Source of the DNA: Alphaproteobacteria bacterium | GTDB taxonomy: Bacteria > Pseudomonadota > Alphaproteobacteria > UBA2966 | Direction of reading: 5' to 3' | DNA length: 40,402 bases | Assembly (NCBI GenBank): GCA_018654745.1 | Contig: JABILA010000083.1 | Location: 1-40,402, forward strand | Shown: positions 8,541-17,781 of the stretch, one piece after another | How the letters are laid out: the number at the start of each line of letters is the position of its first letter | How positions within the stretch are numbered: the first letter of the stretch is position 1 | Notes under the pieces: model-generated | Told to the model about the DNA's origin: nothing | The model's database searches: none | The model's input: only the letters and a program-made list of their open reading frames with translations | Position numbers and translations under genes: made by a program

Positions 8541-11500
8541 ATGAATGTCAGCGGAACGAAAGATTTGGAAGCTTTCGACTTGCTGGACCGTCCGATATGG
8601 GTTTGGGTCCCTTCCACGCAAGAAATCTGGTGGGCGAATAAGTCCGCATTGCTGTTCTGGACCCCTCCGGGAGCCGAAACTTCAGACACTGAGAGTATTG
8701 CTGTTGACGACGATGAAATCGGCCGTCTGAACGAATACATGTCGCAACTCCAAAATGAAAAAGCCAGTATCCTGGATACCTGGATATCCAGTGCCAACGG
8801 GTTTTCCAGAAAAATAAATTGCAGAATTTCCCTTATTGATCTTCGGAAAGAGGGAAACGCATTGTTATTGGAAGTTCAGGATGACGCCGACAAGGATGTC
8901 ACGGAACAGTCCCGGCAATTAGCTGCGGCGCTCGAGAAAATAAAGAACTATGAAAATGAGTTGGAGGGTTATGCGAAGATTACTTCGGAATGGCTATGGG
9001 AATCTGACGCAAACCTTCGATTAACAAGTATGCACCAGCATTTTACCAAATTTGCCGGCGACTTATCAGGGACAAACCAGCCGTATATTACCCGCGAGTT
9101 TTTAACCACCGTTGCCTCTGACGACGAAGATTTATCGTCCAACAAATGGAAAGAGTTTTTTTCACAAATTGACGACAGGCAAGAATTTCGAAACTTTGTT
9201 TATGGGCGTAAACGACCAGACAAAACCGATGTTTATCTAAAAATATCCGGCGTTCCGAATTTCGATGATCAAGGAACGTTCGTTGGTTACAGAGGTTCGA
9301 CTTCAAATATCACAGAAACCGTGAACGCCCAGAAGGAACTGGAAAGACAAAGCAGGATTTTCCAGGATGCTCTTGCCGTTGTTGGTGAGGGAGTGGCTGT
9401 TTTTGATAAAGACGATATTGTTATTGCCTGGAGCGACGAATACAGCAAATTAACCGGGAACATTTTTTCCAGTGACGATCTGGGGAAGTTAAGCTTTGAG
9501 GATATTCTTCGGCGAAGCGTGGAAAAAGGAAATTTCAGTAATAGTGGCGAAGCTGCTGAACAGATAATTGCTAACCGCCTTCACAATCATAAGAATCCTC
9601 CTTCGGTTATGGAGTTTCGCTCAGATGCCGGAAAGTGGGTGCGGATCCTGGAGCGACGCACGGCCGATGGCGGTATTGTCCTCAGCGTTGTTGACATCAC
9701 TGACCTGAAACTGCGTGAAACTCAACTCGAGATGAGTGAAAAACGCTTCCGGGAATATGCCCAATCCGCATCAGACTGGTTCTGGGAAACGGACGAAAAT
9801 CTGAGATTCACCTTCTTCACCGGCGATACCGAACGAATGTCGGATGGAGGCAATCAAGACGCGATAGGAAAAACAACAGAAGAACTTTTCAGGCCCAGGT
9901 TGGTCTATGTAGATAGCAACAAATTGGCTGAATGGGACAATGTACAAAATAAAATGCAGCGCCATGAGAGTTATAGAAATCTGGTCTTTTCTATCAAGCA
10001 TACTGAGGGACATATCGTCCATATCAGAAGCAGCGGTGTGGCAGTTTTTGACAGTGACGGACGCTTTCAGGGGTATCGTGGTGCTGCCTCGGACGTAACC
10101 GCTGAAATAGAATCGGCACTGGCCAACCAGAAAATCAAGCAGCAGTTTATTGATGCGTTAGACGGCATTGATGCGGCAATTGCCGTATTTGACCAGGACG
10201 AGAACTTCGTCGTCGGGAACCGAAGGTTCTGTGACAAGGTGAATTCAGCAGTATCTGGACTGGCAGTTCCCGGGGCTCCATTGGAAAAGATATTGCGACA
10301 TTCCATATCCGCAGGATTTTATGGTCATGTCGACGGCGACCCCGATGATTTTTTGAGACGTAATCTGGAGGGGCACAAAAAGGGAGAGCTTCTGGAGGAA
10401 TATCACGGTGACACAGGCGACTGGTTTCAGATTTCTATTAGCAGAACGACGGACGGTGGAACATTGAGAGTTCAGTCTGTTATCACTGAGATCAAAATGC
10501 GCGAACTGACCGTGAAAGCAAGTGAAACACGATATCGCGATTTATTTGAAGAATCGATTGAAGGTATTCTGGTGTCCGGAGAGGATCGTCTGGAAATTGT
10601 TAACCAGGCTGCAGTGGACATTTTTGGCTACGATAGCGTGGAGGATATGCTCTCCATAGAGAGCACCACCGATCTTGTGTCTAAATCAGAACGAAAAGAT
10701 ATTGCTGCTCGACGAAAATTGCGATTGAAGGGCGAGACCAACATTCTTAGCGACTATGAATTTAAAGGTGTAAAGAAAAATGGCGATGAGATATGGCTGG
10801 ATAGTCGTAATTCATTGATTCACTGGGATGGGCAGCCTGCGGCTATGGCTACTGTTGTTGACATTACCGAGCGCAAGGCAGCCGAAGAAAAATTGAAACT
10901 GGCGATCGAAGAGGCGCAGCAGGCGAACAAGGCGAAATCGGAGTTCCTTGCAAATATGAGCCACGAACTACGCACGCCTCTCAACGCTATTATTGGCTTT
11001 TCCGACATGCTGACAGGCGAATATGCTGGGCCAATTAATGATCGCCAGCGAGGGTATCTGAATGATGTTGGGTCTTCGGGGGCACACCTGCTTGGTTTGA
11101 TCAACGATATTCTTGATCTTTCAAAAATTGAAGCTGGAAAAGCTGAGTTGCAGGAAGTACCGGTAGATATGTTTGAAGTCATTGAGGACAGCATGCACCT
11201 GCTGTCCGAGCGCTCGGAAAAAAGTGGTTTGACCGTCAGTTTTCGACCGGGCCCCCATGAAGCAAATTATTTTGTAGATGGGCGCATGATCAAGCAGGTC
11301 ATGTTGAATTTGCTGTCCAATGCAGTGAAATTTACGCCCAAAGGTGGGAAAGTAGATGTTGGTCTTGAAATTTCTGCGGATGATGAATTAAGCATTGAAG
11401 TTCGTGATACAGGGATTGGTATTGCGCAAGAAAACATTCCGAAAGCGATGTCAACATTTGGACAGATTGAGGGTGTTCTTGATCGGAAGTTTGAAGGCAC

Positions 11501-11627
11501 GGGCCTGGGTTTGCCATTAGTGATCTCACTGGTCGAACTTCATGGCGGAACCGTTGACCTGCAAAGTGAGCCGGGTGAGGGGACGATAGTGACCTTTACG
11601 GTGCCTGCGATCAGAAGGGTGTTTTAG
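8541..11627 (+). CDS. multi-PAS sensor histidine kinase, soluble
   Basis: A 1028-residue cytoplasmic kinase. At least five PAS-like modules are recognisable. Two have the W-x-W-E-S/T-D signature (near 150 and 415) closing with GYRGS/GYRGA. Two are of the alternating type that opens AVFD (near 287 and 548). One precedes the kinase core (near 675, closing VVDITERK). The HisKA helix has its phospho-acceptor in SHELRTPLNAIIGFS (H about 807). The ATPase domain shows LLSNAVKFTP (about 924), DTGIGI (about 956) and GTGLGL (about 987). There is no receiver or membrane span. The gene begins 20 bases after the cyclase stop. ATG 8541 is chosen; an upstream in-frame ATG at 8454 would overlap the cyclase and adds no family-like sequence. 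It faces a receiver-domain gene convergently, a possible partner. Confidence 0.88.
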   Translation: MNVSGTKDLEAFDLLDRPIWVWVPSTQEIWWANKSALLFWTPPGAETSDTESIAVDDDEIGRLNEYMSQLQNEKASILDTWISSANGFSRKINCRISLIDLRKEGNALLLEVQDDADKDVTEQSRQLAAALEKIKNYENELEGYAKITSEWLWESDANLRLTSMHQHFTKFAGDLSGTNQPYITREFLTTVASDDEDLSSNKWKEFFSQIDDRQEFRNFVYGRKRPDKTDVYLKISGVPNFDDQGTFVGYRGSTSNITETVNAQKELERQSRIFQDALAVVGEGVAVFDKDDIVIAWSDEYSKLTGNIFSSDDLGKLSFEDILRRSVEKGNFSNSGEAAEQIIANRLHNHKNPPSVMEFRSDAGKWVRILERRTADGGIVLSVVDITDLKLRETQLEMSEKRFREYAQSASDWFWETDENLRFTFFTGDTERMSDGGNQDAIGKTTEELFRPRLVYVDSNKLAEWDNVQNKMQRHESYRNLVFSIKHTEGHIVHIRSSGVAVFDSDGRFQGYRGAASDVTAEIESALANQKIKQQFIDALDGIDAAIAVFDQDENFVVGNRRFCDKVNSAVSGLAVPGAPLEKILRHSISAGFYGHVDGDPDDFLRRNLEGHKKGELLEEYHGDTGDWFQISISRTTDGGTLRVQSVITEIKMRELTVKASETRYRDLFEESIEGILVSGEDRLEIVNQAAVDIFGYDSVEDMLSIESTTDLVSKSERKDIAARRKLRLKGETNILSDYEFKGVKKNGDEIWLDSRNSLIHWDGQPAAMATVVDITERKAAEEKLKLAIEEAQQANKAKSEFLANMSHELRTPLNAIIGFSDMLTGEYAGPINDRQRGYLNDVGSSGAHLLGLINDILDLSKIEAGKAELQEVPVDMFEVIEDSMHLLSERSEKSGLTVSFRPGPHEANYFVDGRMIKQVMLNLLSNAVKFTPKGGKVDVGLEISADDELSIEVRDTGIGIAQENIPKAMSTFGQIEGVLDRKFEGTGLGLPLVISLVELHGGTVDLQSEPGEGTIVTFTVPAIRRVF

Positions 11628-11656
11628 ACCGGAATACCCACTTGGCAGAACGTCTA

Positions 11657-11676
11657 TTGAGGAGAGGTTCTCTCAA
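11657..11676. terminator. hairpin between convergent genes
   Basis: TTGA-G-GAGA, loop GGT, then TCTC-TCAA forms an 8-bp stem with one bulged G between the two convergent stop codons (11627 and 11702). Short A/T flanks follow, so it is a plausible weak bidirectional terminator. Confidence 0.4.
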
Positions 11677-11701
11677 ATAATTCAGTCGGCCTGGATGTCG
11701 A

Positions 11702-12595
11702 CTATTCCTCTAGTCCCTCTTCCGCGGCAAATGCTTCTGCGACTTCGCTCAATCGACCCATGGATGTTCTGTTTTCAAGGGCCAGCACTTCGTCGGCAGT
11801 TCGCTTTTCCAATGGATAAGTTACATAAGACACGTCGAGTTCAGGGCGCAGATCAACTTCCCCTGCCCGGACACTTGCTTGTGCAAGATGCTTGTTCAAA
11901 TTGACAAGTACAATTGGCAAGTTAGCGGAGGCAGTTTGGGGTAACAAAAGGCAGAATTGATCATCTTCAACCTTCGCCAGCATATCGCTTGTTCGTATGG
12001 TTTCCGATGTCACTCTGGCAACTTCAGCCATCATTTTCGAAGCCGCAATGTTTCCATGGGCTTCTGAAATTGCATTGTGGTTTGCCAGTGATGCAAACAG
12101 GACAGTTCCTGCACTGTCGTGGCGTCTGGCACCAGCCATGACCGTCGCGAAAAAGCTCCGAAAGGTGTTATATGTGATTAACCCTGTGCTCGCGTCATAG
12201 CTGGACATTTCGCGAAGGCTGTCTTCAAGCGTTAATACTCTTTCTCCGGTTTTCAAACGCAGCATCAGCAACTGTGGGTTCAATGGTTTTGGCAGGAAAT
12301 CGTCAGCGCCAGCTTCAAAAGCTTCCATGATAGCGTCATGGTCGGTTCGTTCGCTGAAGAACATCACATAGGTGTAGCTGATATTGTCGAGGCTACGAAT
12401 GTGTCGACACAGGTCAGGTGCATCCGTTCCCTCCAGCCCCCAATCCATGATGACCATTCGATATGTATTTAGTTTCAGGGATTCCCGTGCATCAATTCCA
12501 GTAAGCGCTATATCAACCGTGTGTCCCCATTTCTCCAGCTTCATGCGGACAAGTCGGTTAACAAGCTGGTTGCGGTCAGCGATCAGAATACGCAT
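11702..12595 (-). CDS. response regulator with degenerate GGDEF domain
   Basis: A 297-residue two-domain regulator. The receiver domain has the acidic pocket at IADRN, the phospho-acceptor D51 (VIMDWGLEG) and the conserved K103 (LPKPLNP). A GGDEF-fold domain follows, beginning at YDASTGLITYNTF, the counterpart of the usual D.LTGL.NR..F entry. The signature GGDEF position reads EDDQF (about 210-214), and no RxxD inhibitory site is clear. Diguanylate cyclase activity is therefore unlikely; such domains can act as c-di-GMP or protein-interaction modules. It sits between the large kinase and the Flp pilin gene, so a role in attachment control is a reasonable inference. The start is ATG at 12595; no strong Shine-Dalgarno was noted. 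Confidence 0.85.
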   Translation of the reverse strand: MRILIADRNQLVNRLVRMKLEKWGHTVDIALTGIDARESLKLNTYRMVIMDWGLEGTDAPDLCRHIRSLDNISYTYVMFFSERTDHDAIMEAFEAGADDFLPKPLNPQLLMLRLKTGERVLTLEDSLREMSSYDASTGLITYNTFRSFFATVMAGARRHDSAGTVLFASLANHNAISEAHGNIAASKMMAEVARVTSETIRTSDMLAKVEDDQFCLLLPQTASANLPIVLVNLNKHLAQASVRAGEVDLRPELDVSYVTYPLEKRTADEVLALENRTSMGRLSEVAEAFAAEEGLEE

Positions 12596-13113
12596 GGATT
12601 ATTGTTGCTCTCTGTTATTGCCATTCAATTCACCAGAAAATATTCAGGTGCTTCCCTTTTGACAGAATACTGACAGCATGACCGAACGTGCAAGCGAATG
12701 CCTGACAAACCTGTCATCTAGTTTCAGTTTGAGCGCAAAGATTACGCGTATCCGGCCTTGTTCGAATTGAGCATTGCCAATTATCAATCGGGTGTTCTCC
12801 TGGAGACATTTGATTTGTATTAGAAGAATGGAAAGTACAAGAATGTTAACTATATTGATTGGTAAGGATAATATTGGACCTTGATCGACAATTTTTTTAG
12901 GGTCTTTCATCAGCCAAAAAGCGGCGGAAAACTCACCCGTACGCCATTTTATGCTGAAAAAACAATCAATAAAGGTGATGTCGATATAGACATTGTTAAC
13001 GAATTACCGCATATTTTTGCTACCCGTGGCAACACATGGCGGCCCTGGGTGTGAGGTGGACCGGGGGTCTGACTCAAAGTGATATGGGCCCAGTTTTGGA
13101 GGTAATGTTAGAC
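12596..13113. other. intergenic region between regulator and Flp pilin
   Basis: About 520 bases with no convincing gene. It should hold divergent promoters for the regulator (leftward) and for the pilin (rightward). The interior is AT-rich around 12820-12900 and again at 12950-13015. A minus-strand frame at 12644-12910 with one hydrophobic stretch is open but has no good ribosome binding site or family resemblance. GGAGGT at 13098-13103 is the ribosome binding site of the pilin gene. I saw no sigma54 box or full CtrA site. Confidence 0.5.
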
Positions 13114-13293
13114 ATGTTAAAGAAATTCAAAGCATTCGCAGGGGATGAAAGCGGCGTCACGGCTATTGAGTATGGCCTTATTGCCGGTTTGATTGCGGTT
13201 GTGATTATCGCTGTAATCACGACAGTTGGTACTGACTTGACCAACTTGTTCAATAACGTTTCTGGCGGACTACAAAACGCTTCCGGCAACTAG
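13114..13293 (+). CDS. flp: Flp-type pilin
   Basis: A 60-residue prepilin, the structural subunit of the Tad (tight adherence) pilus. It has a short basic leader (MLKKFKAF), then the processing site Gly followed by VTAIEYGLIAG, with the conserved Glu-Tyr of Flp pilins, and a single hydrophobic helix to about residue 40, ending in a small polar tail. The start at 13114 is chosen because GGAGGT ends 10 bases upstream; ATG 13105 would lie only 2 bases from the Shine-Dalgarno. The gene stands alone ahead of the assembly operon, with strong hairpins just after its stop, which fits the high, separate expression usual for major pilins. Confidence 0.92.
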   Translation: MLKKFKAFAGDESGVTAIEYGLIAGLIAVVIIAVITTVGTDLTNLFNNVSGGLQNASGN

Positions 13294-13340
13294 GTTGCTG
13301 CAACCGTGATTTGCCGACGGTACATTTATGTGCCGTCGGC
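13293..13340 (+). terminator. tandem hairpins after the pilin gene
   Basis: GGTTG-CTG-CAACC (13293-13305) is followed by a 12-bp stem: 13313-13324 pairs with 13329-13340 around a TTTA loop, with one T-G wobble. There is no T-tract after it, so it may work as a processing or mRNA-stabilising structure that separates pilin expression from the assembly genes rather than as a full terminator. Confidence 0.55.
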
Positions 13341-13565
13341 CTCACGTGCCTGTCGATCCAGCTGGTGAAAACCGTCGGGGATTGGCAAGGAGAATGTCAG
13401 GGTACTTCCCGTGTGTCAGGCAGCTACTGCGTCTGCAAATGAAGTCCCGGCGTTTCGATATGGTATCGACTGAATGTTGATAAATTTGCCTTACATATTG
13501 TCTGTGGACATATGGTCTGTGGGGTCTTTTGGCTGTGGGTATTACGACGCCCAGGCAAATGACTG

Positions 13566-14084
13566 ATGGCAGAAATTCAACCCTTCGATTTTACAGCCTT
13601 GCCCATATTTGGTGCTGCGATCTTGCTCTTGATCGCGATTTATTCTGACATTACGCGATTTCAAATTCCAAATTTGCTGTGCCTTGCACTGGCCTTGCTT
13701 TTTCTTGTCTTCGGGTATCTGAACGTAATTTCACTGGAAAATGCTTTGTTGCGCGTGGGAATTGGCGGGGCCGTGTTGGTTGTCGGCATGGTCCTGAACT
13801 TCAAAGGTTATGTTGGCGGCGGAGACGTCAAGTTGCTCGCGGCAATGTCACTCTGGATATTCCCGGCAGATTGGCCACTATTCATGCTTTCGGTTATGAT
13901 TTTTGGCGGAATTCTTGCGCTGGCAGTGTTGATATTAAGGAAATTGAAAGCCCGTTTAACGGAAAATGTAATTGTTAGAGGTCATTTTGGGAATTTATTG
14001 GCTGAAAACGAGGGGATTCCTTATGGGGTTGCGATCGGTTTGGCAGGATTAATTCGCCTGGGGGACGTTCTGGAAGGGTTATAA
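13566..14084 (+). CDS. cpaA: prepilin peptidase CpaA/TadV
   Basis: Inner-membrane aspartic protease of the A24 family that removes the leader of Flp prepilin and of TadE/TadF-type pseudopilins. The protein is 172 residues, as expected for the minimal TadV form lacking the methylase domain. The two catalytic aspartates are D28 in IYSDITRFQIPN and D87 in the GGGDVKLLA motif. There are about five to six hydrophobic spans across the protein. It opens the assembly operon; a gap of 105 bases with two stems separates it from cpaB. Confidence 0.92.
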   Translation: MAEIQPFDFTALPIFGAAILLLIAIYSDITRFQIPNLLCLALALLFLVFGYLNVISLENALLRVGIGGAVLVVGMVLNFKGYVGGGDVKLLAAMSLWIFPADWPLFMLSVMIFGGILALAVLILRKLKARLTENVIVRGHFGNLLAENEGIPYGVAIGLAGLIRLGDVLEGL

Positions 14085-14117
14085 CCGGGCGCCCGGCGCT
14101 TGCCCAATTGAGGCAAG
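14085..14117 (+). terminator. palindrome and hairpin between cpaA and cpaB
   Basis: A perfect 12-bp palindrome CCGGGCGCCCGG (14085-14096) sits immediately after the cpaA stop, followed by CTTGCC (14099-14104) pairing with GGCAAG (14112-14117). No T-run follows, so read-through into cpaB is expected; this may be an attenuator or an mRNA processing site. Confidence 0.35.
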
Positions 14118-14189
14118 AACGATATCGTGCAACCTGAAAAAATCCTTATTGAACTTGGACTTGAGCAATACAGGAAGAGAAATAACTGA

Positions 14190-15386
14190 ATGCGCGTGAG
14201 TACGATCATTATTATCGTCGCGGCACTGGGTGTGTCGATATTGACGGCTTTCCTGATCCAAATGTACCTGGGGTCACAGGCACCGTCTGTCGAATCCCAA
14301 AAAGAGATTGTGCCTGCTGAACGCGTATTGGTTGCCAAAACAGACCTTGCAGGTGGAACAGTTCTTAAAGCCAAGGACCATTTTCGTTGGCAAGCGTGGC
14401 CTGCACAAGGATTGAACAAGGGTTATGTTCTCAAAGGATCCGGCCTCGACAAGGAATTTGTTGGTGCTGTTGTTCGTCGCGAGATAAAGGCAGGAAGTCC
14501 GATTAGCGCTGATCTGATCTATCGTACCGGTGAAAAAGGCTTTCTCGCTTCAGGATTGAAACCTGGCATGTTGGCTGTCGCCATTAAAATCGATCCCATT
14601 GTGGGCGTTGCCGGGCTGTTAACACCGGGTGACTTTGTCGATGTCATTCTGACGACGACGATATCCGTAGGCTGGGATGTTGAGAAAAAGAAAATTGCCC
14701 GGGTTAAAGAATCCCGGAAGGTCAGTGAAACAATTCTGAGAAACGTTCGGGTGCTGGCAATAAACCAGAACGCAGACAAATTGGGAAAAACGACAAAGAA
14801 GCCTAAATCTGCAACGCTGGAAGTAAACGGAAAACAGGCTGAAGTTCTGGCGAACGTTCGTCGTATGGGTAAGTTATTCCTGGCGTTGCGCAGCCATGTT
14901 CAGTCAGAGACTCCGCGACCAGGTCGAAACTATCCGTTTACAACTGACCTCGAAGTCTTGTCATCACTCCGAGGTGGACTGGTTTCGCATATTCACGAAC
15001 AAAATAGCCAGGCGATGCATGAATTTGGATTGAAGCGCTGGCTTGACGGTCCTGATGGTGGAAATGCGCCCGTCGCACCGGTTGAAACAAGACCGAAGAT
15101 CAGGATTGACTCTCCGGTTCTGAAACCACGTGCAGCTGCCAACTCAAATCAGCCAGCAGCAACCAAAAAGCCTGAAATCGTTAATCGATCAACTGATTCA
15201 GAGCAAAAGAAAGCCGCAACACAGGCTGCTGCAGTAGTTAAGCCTGTGGTGAAGCCGGCGCCTCAACCCACCGCAAAAATTGTCGTAAAACCAACTGTAG
15301 TCCCGGTAGCACCTGTCGTAACGTCAACTGTTCGTGTGGACCGGGCTGGCAAGGTTCAAACATTGAAGTTCAAGGAGGCGCAATGA
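14190..15386 (+). CDS. cpaB: Flp pilus assembly protein CpaB/RcpC
   Basis: Periplasmic, membrane-anchored component of the Tad system that works with the CpaC secretin. There is one N-terminal membrane helix (about residues 5-25), then a SAF-like domain (VLVAKTDLAGGTVLKA and neighbours) and the RcpC core including GLKPGMLAVAIKID and LTPGDFVDVILT. The 398-residue length exceeds the usual 260-300 because of a C-terminal Pro/Ala/Lys/Val-rich extension of about 110 residues, probably flexible and perhaps cell-wall or secretin reaching. The stop overlaps the cpaC start (ATGA), indicating translational coupling. Confidence 0.9.
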   Translation: MRVSTIIIIVAALGVSILTAFLIQMYLGSQAPSVESQKEIVPAERVLVAKTDLAGGTVLKAKDHFRWQAWPAQGLNKGYVLKGSGLDKEFVGAVVRREIKAGSPISADLIYRTGEKGFLASGLKPGMLAVAIKIDPIVGVAGLLTPGDFVDVILTTTISVGWDVEKKKIARVKESRKVSETILRNVRVLAINQNADKLGKTTKKPKSATLEVNGKQAEVLANVRRMGKLFLALRSHVQSETPRPGRNYPFTTDLEVLSSLRGGLVSHIHEQNSQAMHEFGLKRWLDGPDGGNAPVAPVETRPKIRIDSPVLKPRAAANSNQPAATKKPEIVNRSTDSEQKKAATQAAAVVKPVVKPAPQPTAKIVVKPTVVPVAPVVTSTVRVDRAGKVQTLKFKEAQ

Positions 15387-16909
15387 GCGGCCCGGATATC
15401 AGGACCGCGAGTGGGCGAGTTTCGCCCGTTGGTCTGAAGTCAATTGTCAGATTTGGCCAACGCGTCCGTGTTGCCATCGCCGTTTCGATACTGGCATTGG
15501 TTGCCCTATGGGTGCCACAGGCTGTTGCCCAGTCTGCTGCACCGACAGGCGACAAACAAATAATCATCCAGAGCAGCGGCTCGCCTTTAACCGAAATAGC
15601 GCTTGGGGCACCGTCAGATACGCCTCGCTTGCTGAAACTGGCTATAGGGCGAGCACAGCTGGTTCGATTACCCGTCGACGTCAAGGATATCATTGTTTCT
15701 TCCAGCGTCGTGGCGGATGTCGTCGTCAAGTCTCCGCGCCTTGTCTATATGCTCGGGCAACAGTCCGGATCGACGAGTGTGATCATGCTGGATGCGTCCG
15801 CCAACATTATTTACAACATGAATATTGTTGTGGCCCAGGAATTGTCGACATTGCAGACCATGCTGAAAACAGTTTTGCCGGATGAAAATATTTCTGTGAC
15901 GTCGGTGCAGGGAAACATCCTGATGACCGGTAAGGTCAGGACATCATATGCAGCAAGTTATGCTCGTGATCTTGCGCGTCGTTTTGTCACCTCTGACGAA
16001 CAAATCATCAATCGAATTCAGGTTCTTGCGGAACAACAGGTCATGCTCCGTGTCCGCGTCGCCGAAGTCAGGCGTTCGGTAACAAAAACGTTGGGCCTCA
16101 GCGGATCAATTGGACAAGCAAATAATGTGGTGGGCAATTCGACGTCCTTTCTGACGCCATTGACTGGTACAGGTGTTGTCGGCCCACAAAGTTCAGGCAC
16201 GATCAAATTTGGTTTGTTTGCGGGCAACCCGTTTCGAAATCTGGCACTTGCTCTGGATGCCCTGGAAACAGAGGGCCTGGTGCGAACTCTGGCGGAACCA
16301 AACCTCACGTCACTGTCAGGCGAACACGCTACGTTCCTTGCAGGTGGTGAAATTCCGGTTCCCGCAGGAGTGGACCGCAACGGTAATCTGACAATCAGCT
16401 TTCGTGACTTTGGCGTCGAACTGGATTTCACACCGACGGTACTTGATACGGGCCGGATCAACCTGAAAGTTCGAACTTCGGTCAGTGAAGTAGACACCAG
16501 CAACTCGGTTATCATTCAAGGTGTTTCTATCCCGGGATTCAGAACCAGACGGGCACAGACAACTGTTGAGATGGCAAGTGGCGGTGGCCTGGTCATCGGT
16601 GGACTACTGCAAAATGATTTGAGTAACTCTCAAAGTGGCTTCCCTGGACTAGTCGATATTCCGATTATTGGCGCGCTGTTCCGCAGTACATCCTTCACCA
16701 AGGCAGAATCAGAATTGGTCGTCACAGTTTCGGCTTATCTCGTGCGACCAGTGGCTGAGCAGGCGCTGGTTCTACCGACAGATGGTTTCGCGGCTTCCAG
16801 TGATGCTGACATGTATCTACTTGGCCGACTACACGCACACTATGGCCGCAAGGGCACAAAACCACCAAAGGGCAAACCCAAGGGCCCTGTTGGTTTTGTG
16901 ATGGAATAG
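15383..16909 (+). CDS. cpaC: Tad secretin CpaC/RcpA
   Basis: Outer-membrane secretin forming the pilus exit channel. The 508-residue protein has a long, basic N-terminus and a hydrophobic signal (about 30-48, cleavage near VAQ). N-domains follow (VDVKDIIVSSSVVADVVV is the BON/N0-like start of this family). The secretin core carries RTLAEPNLTSLSGEHATFLAGGEIPVP at about 305-332, with the terminal VPIIG-like motif VDIPIIGALFRS. It starts inside the cpaB stop codon. After the core, a Lys/Pro/Gly-rich tail ends the protein. The cpaD start lies 2 bases after the stop. Confidence 0.93.
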   Translation: MSGPDIRTASGRVSPVGLKSIVRFGQRVRVAIAVSILALVALWVPQAVAQSAAPTGDKQIIIQSSGSPLTEIALGAPSDTPRLLKLAIGRAQLVRLPVDVKDIIVSSSVVADVVVKSPRLVYMLGQQSGSTSVIMLDASANIIYNMNIVVAQELSTLQTMLKTVLPDENISVTSVQGNILMTGKVRTSYAASYARDLARRFVTSDEQIINRIQVLAEQQVMLRVRVAEVRRSVTKTLGLSGSIGQANNVVGNSTSFLTPLTGTGVVGPQSSGTIKFGLFAGNPFRNLALALDALETEGLVRTLAEPNLTSLSGEHATFLAGGEIPVPAGVDRNGNLTISFRDFGVELDFTPTVLDTGRINLKVRTSVSEVDTSNSVIIQGVSIPGFRTRRAQTTVEMASGGGLVIGGLLQNDLSNSQSGFPGLVDIPIIGALFRSTSFTKAESELVVTVSAYLVRPVAEQALVLPTDGFAASSDADMYLLGRLHAHYGRKGTKPPKGKPKGPVGFVME

Positions 16910-16911
16910 CC

Positions 16912-17730
16912 ATGACCAGAGAAATCATTCGCAAGAAATCAGCGTCGACCGGCAAGAAAGTGGCGGGTGTTGCGGCCGCGATTGGATTGACCTTCCTGCT
17001 TTCCGCCTGTGCCGATCCCTTTGCAGATTATCAGTACAATGAAACCGAGCACGATTATCGCAAGCGCCATGCGATTACGGTGGAAAGTACCGTTGCCAGA
17101 AATTGGATTTCTTTTGGAAAAGGTCAGGCGGTTTTATCGGCCTCGGATCAGGATAAATTGCAGCGCTATTTCAGTGACTTTGTGGTTGCCGGGCACGGTC
17201 ATATTACGGCCCGTCTTGCCACCAAAGGTGTGACGCTGGCGGTCCGCAATTCCCGACGCGCTGCACTCCTGCAGGTTGCTGCAGATCACGGTATCAAGCC
17301 GTCAGAATTGGAAATCATTCTAACGCCTGACATTCGAACGCCAAAAGGGGGCGCCGATCTGGAACTTGGTTACATCCGCTACCTGGCGGGTTTGCCCAAT
17401 TGCCCGGACTGGAGCAAGAATGTCGACGACAACTCTGAAAATTCTCTGCATAGCAATTTCGGCTGCGCAACCCAATCCAATCTGGGGGCAATGCTTGTCG
17501 ACCCTGCGGACCTGATCAAGCCACGCAAAAGCCGTGCTGCAGATGGTGCGACTGTCGACAATCGTATTCGGTCGGTTGGCATACCGAGGGGACATCCAAA
17601 GAAAGGCGTCGGCTCAGTGAGTGCAGGATCACCCGTTGTTCCTTCATCGTCTGGTACAGGAAGTGCGCCGGCCCCAGAGGGCACATCAACCGGTCAGACT
17701 TCGACAGAGACATCTGGAACAACAGAATGA
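16912..17730 (+). CDS. cpaD: pilus lipoprotein CpaD
   Basis: A 272-residue outer-membrane lipoprotein that probably helps secretin assembly. The lipobox LLSAC places the lipidated cysteine at residue 33. The family mark NFGCATQSNLGAM with a following DPADL is clear at about 182-200. A Ser/Thr/Gly/Pro-rich, probably disordered tail of about 45 residues ends the protein. It is coupled closely to cpaC and followed after 51 bases by cpaE. Confidence 0.9.
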   Translation: MTREIIRKKSASTGKKVAGVAAAIGLTFLLSACADPFADYQYNETEHDYRKRHAITVESTVARNWISFGKGQAVLSASDQDKLQRYFSDFVVAGHGHITARLATKGVTLAVRNSRRAALLQVAADHGIKPSELEIILTPDIRTPKGGADLELGYIRYLAGLPNCPDWSKNVDDNSENSLHSNFGCATQSNLGAMLVDPADLIKPRKSRAADGATVDNRIRSVGIPRGHPKKGVGSVSAGSPVVPSSSGTGSAPAPEGTSTGQTSTETSGTTE

Positions 17731-17781
17731 TGACGTCGATGCAACATAGTATTTGTCGGATAGAATGCAGGAGCGTTGGTC

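Noticed and set aside
12644..12910. Minus-strand 88-residue frame with one hydrophobic stretch upstream of the receiver gene
   Set aside because: No ribosome binding site, no family resemblance and AT-rich intergenic composition; more likely chance.
13021..13060. sigma54 promoter (TGGCA...) before the pilin gene
   Set aside because: The GC half at -12 does not match the TTGC consensus at correct spacing.
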